Shown here: in pieces, positions 62,036 to 64,000 of the stretch
Position numbering within the stretch: the stretch's first letter is position 1
How the letters are laid out: every line of letters begins with the position of its first letter
From: Pseudomonadota bacterium
Lineage (GTDB): Bacteria; Pseudomonadota; Alphaproteobacteria; Rhizobiales; Beijerinckiaceae
DNA length: 64,000 nucleotides
Direction of reading: 5' to 3'
NCBI GenBank assembly: GCA_020161575.1
Contig: JAIUNR010000003.1
Location: forward strand, 186,001-250,000
The notes under the pieces: model-generated
The model's input: the letters and a program-made list of their open reading frames with translations, nothing else
Told to the model about the DNA's origin: nothing
The model's database searches: none
Position numbers and translations under genes: made by a program

Positions 62036-63232
62036 TCATCCGCCTCGCACGGTCCTGCGCTCGCCCGCCGCCAGCCAGATCACCATTCCCGCCGCCACGA
62101 CAAGGAAGGGGAACATCGTGAGGTTGAGGCTGGACCAGCCGAAAGCCGCGAGGATCTTGCCCGAGGACAGCGAGGCGATCGCCGTGATGCCGAAGATGAC
62201 GAGATCGTTGAAGCCCTGGATCTTGTTGCGCTCGTTGGGTTTCTGCCCCTCCGCGACCATGCTTGTCGCGCCGACGAAGGCGAAGTTCCACCCCACGCCG
62301 AGCAGGATCAACGCAACGAAGAAATGCTCGAGCGAGATGCCGGATATCGCAACCAGCGCGCAGGCCCCGAGAATCGCGAGCCCCGTCAGCATCACGGGGT
62401 AAACACCCCAGCGCGCGATAAGATGGCCGGTAAAGAAGCCGGGCAGATACATCCCCACGATATGCCACTGGATGCCCAGCGCGGCATCGGTGGTCGTGAG
62501 CGCGCAACCGATCATCGCAAGCGGCGCGGCAGTCATGATCAGGTTCATCAACGCCTGCGCGATGGCGCCGGACAGGATCGCGACCTTGAGCCGGTGTGAT
62601 TTGAGGATCTCGCGCAAGGGGCGCGCCGGCGCCTGGTTGTTGACAGCCGGCGGCGGGCCGTCGCGGTAGGCGAAGAGGCACAGGAGGGCCAGAAGCGCGA
62701 CAGCCGACTGGAAAAGATAGCTCGGCAGGAAGGTGAAGGGCGGGAAGAGATCCTTGGAGTAGATGACAAGCTGCGGCCCCACGAAAGCCGATGCCACCCC
62801 GCCCAGAAGCACATAGGAAATCACGCGCGGCCGAAAGGCCGGGCTGGCATTGTCGGTCGCCCCGAAGCGATAGGAGATCACGAATGCCTGATAGGCACCG
62901 CACAAGGCCGCAGCCAGCATGAAGGTAACGAACAAGCCTTCGCGGATTGAATAGGCAGCAACCAGCCCCGCGAGAATGCCCAGAACCGTGCCGGTCTGGT
63001 AGGCGAGGCGACGACCGAACCGGCGTGCGAGAAACGCTGCGGGCATGGTGGTCGCCGCCGTTCCGAGCACGAAAGCGGTGATCGGCGCCGTCGCCCATTC
63101 CGGCGAGGGGCCGAGGCTCTGGCCGACAATCGCGCCGGTTGAAAACAGCACGGCGGCATTCGCGCCGGCGAAAACGGAGGCGAATGCCAGGACAACGGCA
63201 TTCCTGCGCGCCAGCGCATCATCAAAGGGCAT
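62036..63232 (-). CDS. Major facilitator superfamily transporter
   Basis: 398 residues from ATG 63232, twelve predicted helices. Between helices 2 and 3 the MFS loop reads ARRFGRRLAYQTGTVLG; helix 7 follows a cytoplasmic stretch starting ARPLREILKSHRLKVA. The second half has TSMVAEGQKPNERNKIQGFN between helices 10 and 11. The substrate is not predictable. It lies 53 bases downstream of thiL on the same strand. Confidence 0.93.
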   Translation of the reverse strand: MPFDDALARRNAVVLAFASVFAGANAAVLFSTGAIVGQSLGPSPEWATAPITAFVLGTAATTMPAAFLARRFGRRLAYQTGTVLGILAGLVAAYSIREGLFVTFMLAAALCGAYQAFVISYRFGATDNASPAFRPRVISYVLLGGVASAFVGPQLVIYSKDLFPPFTFLPSYLFQSAVALLALLCLFAYRDGPPPAVNNQAPARPLREILKSHRLKVAILSGAIAQALMNLIMTAAPLAMIGCALTTTDAALGIQWHIVGMYLPGFFTGHLIARWGVYPVMLTGLAILGACALVAISGISLEHFFVALILLGVGWNFAFVGATSMVAEGQKPNERNKIQGFNDLVIFGITAIASLSSGKILAAFGWSSLNLTMFPFLVVAAGMVIWLAAGERRTVRGG

Positions 63233-63285
63233 GTCAGATCCTGCGGCTGCGTGGGAGGGGCAGACGGAAGCCGCCGCTCCACGCG

Positions 63286-64000
63286 CTAGAAATGGGTGTA
63301 GGAACGCCGGGCGAAATCGCGCGGCCGGCCATCCGGGCCAAGCCAAGTCTTTTCCGTTCCGACGCTGTCGAGTTGGCCTATCTTCGCAACCGGAACGCCG
63401 GCGCGCAAGGCTTCTTTGATGAAACGCATCTCCTTGCCCGGCGGGATGGCCGCCAGGATTTCGTAGTCGTCACCGCCTGTGAGGATGACGTCGATCAGGG
63501 ATGCATCGAGCGCTAGCGCCGCGCGGGCCGCATCCGAAAGCGGGACATCGCCGATCGAGATGGTCCGGCCGAGTGCCGCGGCGAGCTTGTCGCAATCCCC
63601 CACCAGCCCGTCGGAGATATCCATCGCCGCGCTGGCATGGGCGAGCAGCACGGGCGCAAGCGCAAGACGCGGTTGCGGATGAAGATAACGATCGAGCAGG
63701 AAATCGCGATGGTTCGGGAGAAGCGCCTTCGCCCAGGCGGAATCTGGCTCAAGGCGCAGCCGCAATCCCAGAGCGGCATCGCCGATCGTCCCGGAGACAT
63801 AGAGCGCATCTCCGGCTTCGCCGCTCTGGCGTCGCACCATCCGCCCGGTCGGCACCTCCCCGAAAGCGGTGATGCAGAAAAAGGCCTGCCCCGTCTTCAC
63901 CGTATCCCCGCCGAGCAGGACGCAGCCATGCGTCCGGCTCTCCTGCGCAAGCGCCGGCGCGAAGACCTCGAAAAACGCCTCGTTCTGCCTCTTCCCGCGC
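63286..64000 (-). CDS. thiL: Thiamine-monophosphate kinase, C-terminal part (cut by window edge)
   Basis: About 238 codons are visible and the N-terminus lies beyond position 64000. The reading frame runs off the right edge without a start. Family blocks: LLGGDTVKTGQAFFCITAFG, GDALYVSGTIGDAALGL, AMDISDGLVGDCDKLAAALG (metal and substrate residues) and LTGGDDYEILAAIPPGK. It phosphorylates thiamine phosphate to thiamine pyrophosphate with ATP. Confidence 0.95.
   Translation of the reverse strand, partial: RGKRQNEAFFEVFAPALAQESRTHGCVLLGGDTVKTGQAFFCITAFGEVPTGRMVRRQSGEAGDALYVSGTIGDAALGLRLRLEPDSAWAKALLPNHRDFLLDRYLHPQPRLALAPVLLAHASAAMDISDGLVGDCDKLAAALGRTISIGDVPLSDAARAALALDASLIDVILTGGDDYEILAAIPPGKEMRFIKEALRAGVPVAKIGQLDSVGTEKTWLGPDGRPRDFARRSYTHF

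Noticed and set aside
1-64000. CRISPR arrays, rRNA genes, phage genes, intact insertion sequences
   Set aside because: No regularly spaced direct repeats, no rRNA-like sequence, and no transposase or integrase family motifs were found.

Overview
The window looks like a chromosomal piece of a GC-rich alphaproteobacterium, most likely order Hyphomicrobiales. This rests on gene content and order read from translations, not on a database search. The markers are an rplM-rpsI pair, a heme A synthase next to a DUF2842 protein, the run CBP3 chaperone / DUF177 / plsX / fabH / ihfA / MerR, a BamE-type lipoprotein facing a membrane H+-pyrophosphatase, and an MFS gene beside thiL. There is one tRNA (Pro, GGG), and no rRNA, CRISPR array, phage or intact transposon. 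Two short dispersed palindromic repeats lie between genes.

Layout. 0-7.8 kb: edge fragment of a tryptophanase/tyrosine phenol-lyase, ribosomal proteins, a thioesterase, a TetR/AhpD-like divergent pair, O-acetylhomoserine sulfhydrylase and heme A synthase. 7.8-17 kb: an exopolysaccharide locus (deacetylase, GNAT-like protein, Wzz/Wzc-like co-polymerase with a degraded kinase domain, Wza-like lipoprotein, two GT4 glycosyltransferases, O-antigen-ligase-like polymerase). 17-26 kb: a signalling and polysaccharide module. A PAS kinase and a REC-kinase-REC-Hpt hybrid converge on an operon of a receiver/zinc-ribbon protein, a GT2 synthase and an HlyD-type protein. 26-31 kb: a polar amino-acid ABC transporter with a YheO/DauR-like regulator and a D-cysteine desulfhydrase-like enzyme, which reads as one uptake and breakdown operon. 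31-42 kb: tRNA-Pro, M32 carboxypeptidase, saccharopine-dehydrogenase-like enzyme with an Lrp regulator, Na/Pi transporter, aminotransferase, MBL-fold protein, DODA-type dioxygenase and a chemoreceptor. 42-45.6 kb: OpgH-like glucan synthase coupled to an FkbM methyltransferase and a secreted protein of unknown family.

45.8-51.9 kb is the most unusual stretch. A medium-chain dehydrogenase, a 6-pyruvoyl-tetrahydropterin-synthase-fold protein lacking the usual catalytic residues, a GT4 glycosyltransferase, a SAM methyltransferase, a RibD-type reductase and a GTP cyclohydrolase II sit together. They look like a pathway that makes a glycosylated or methylated pterin- or pyrimidine-type compound. 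This is an inference from family membership and clustering; the product is unknown.

52-64 kb: a large YfhO-like membrane protein with a terminator-like hairpin in its first codons, followed by housekeeping genes for fatty-acid and phospholipid synthesis, nucleoid structure, cytochrome bc1 assembly, outer-membrane assembly, proton-pumping pyrophosphatase, an MFS transporter and the 3' part of thiL, cut by the window end.
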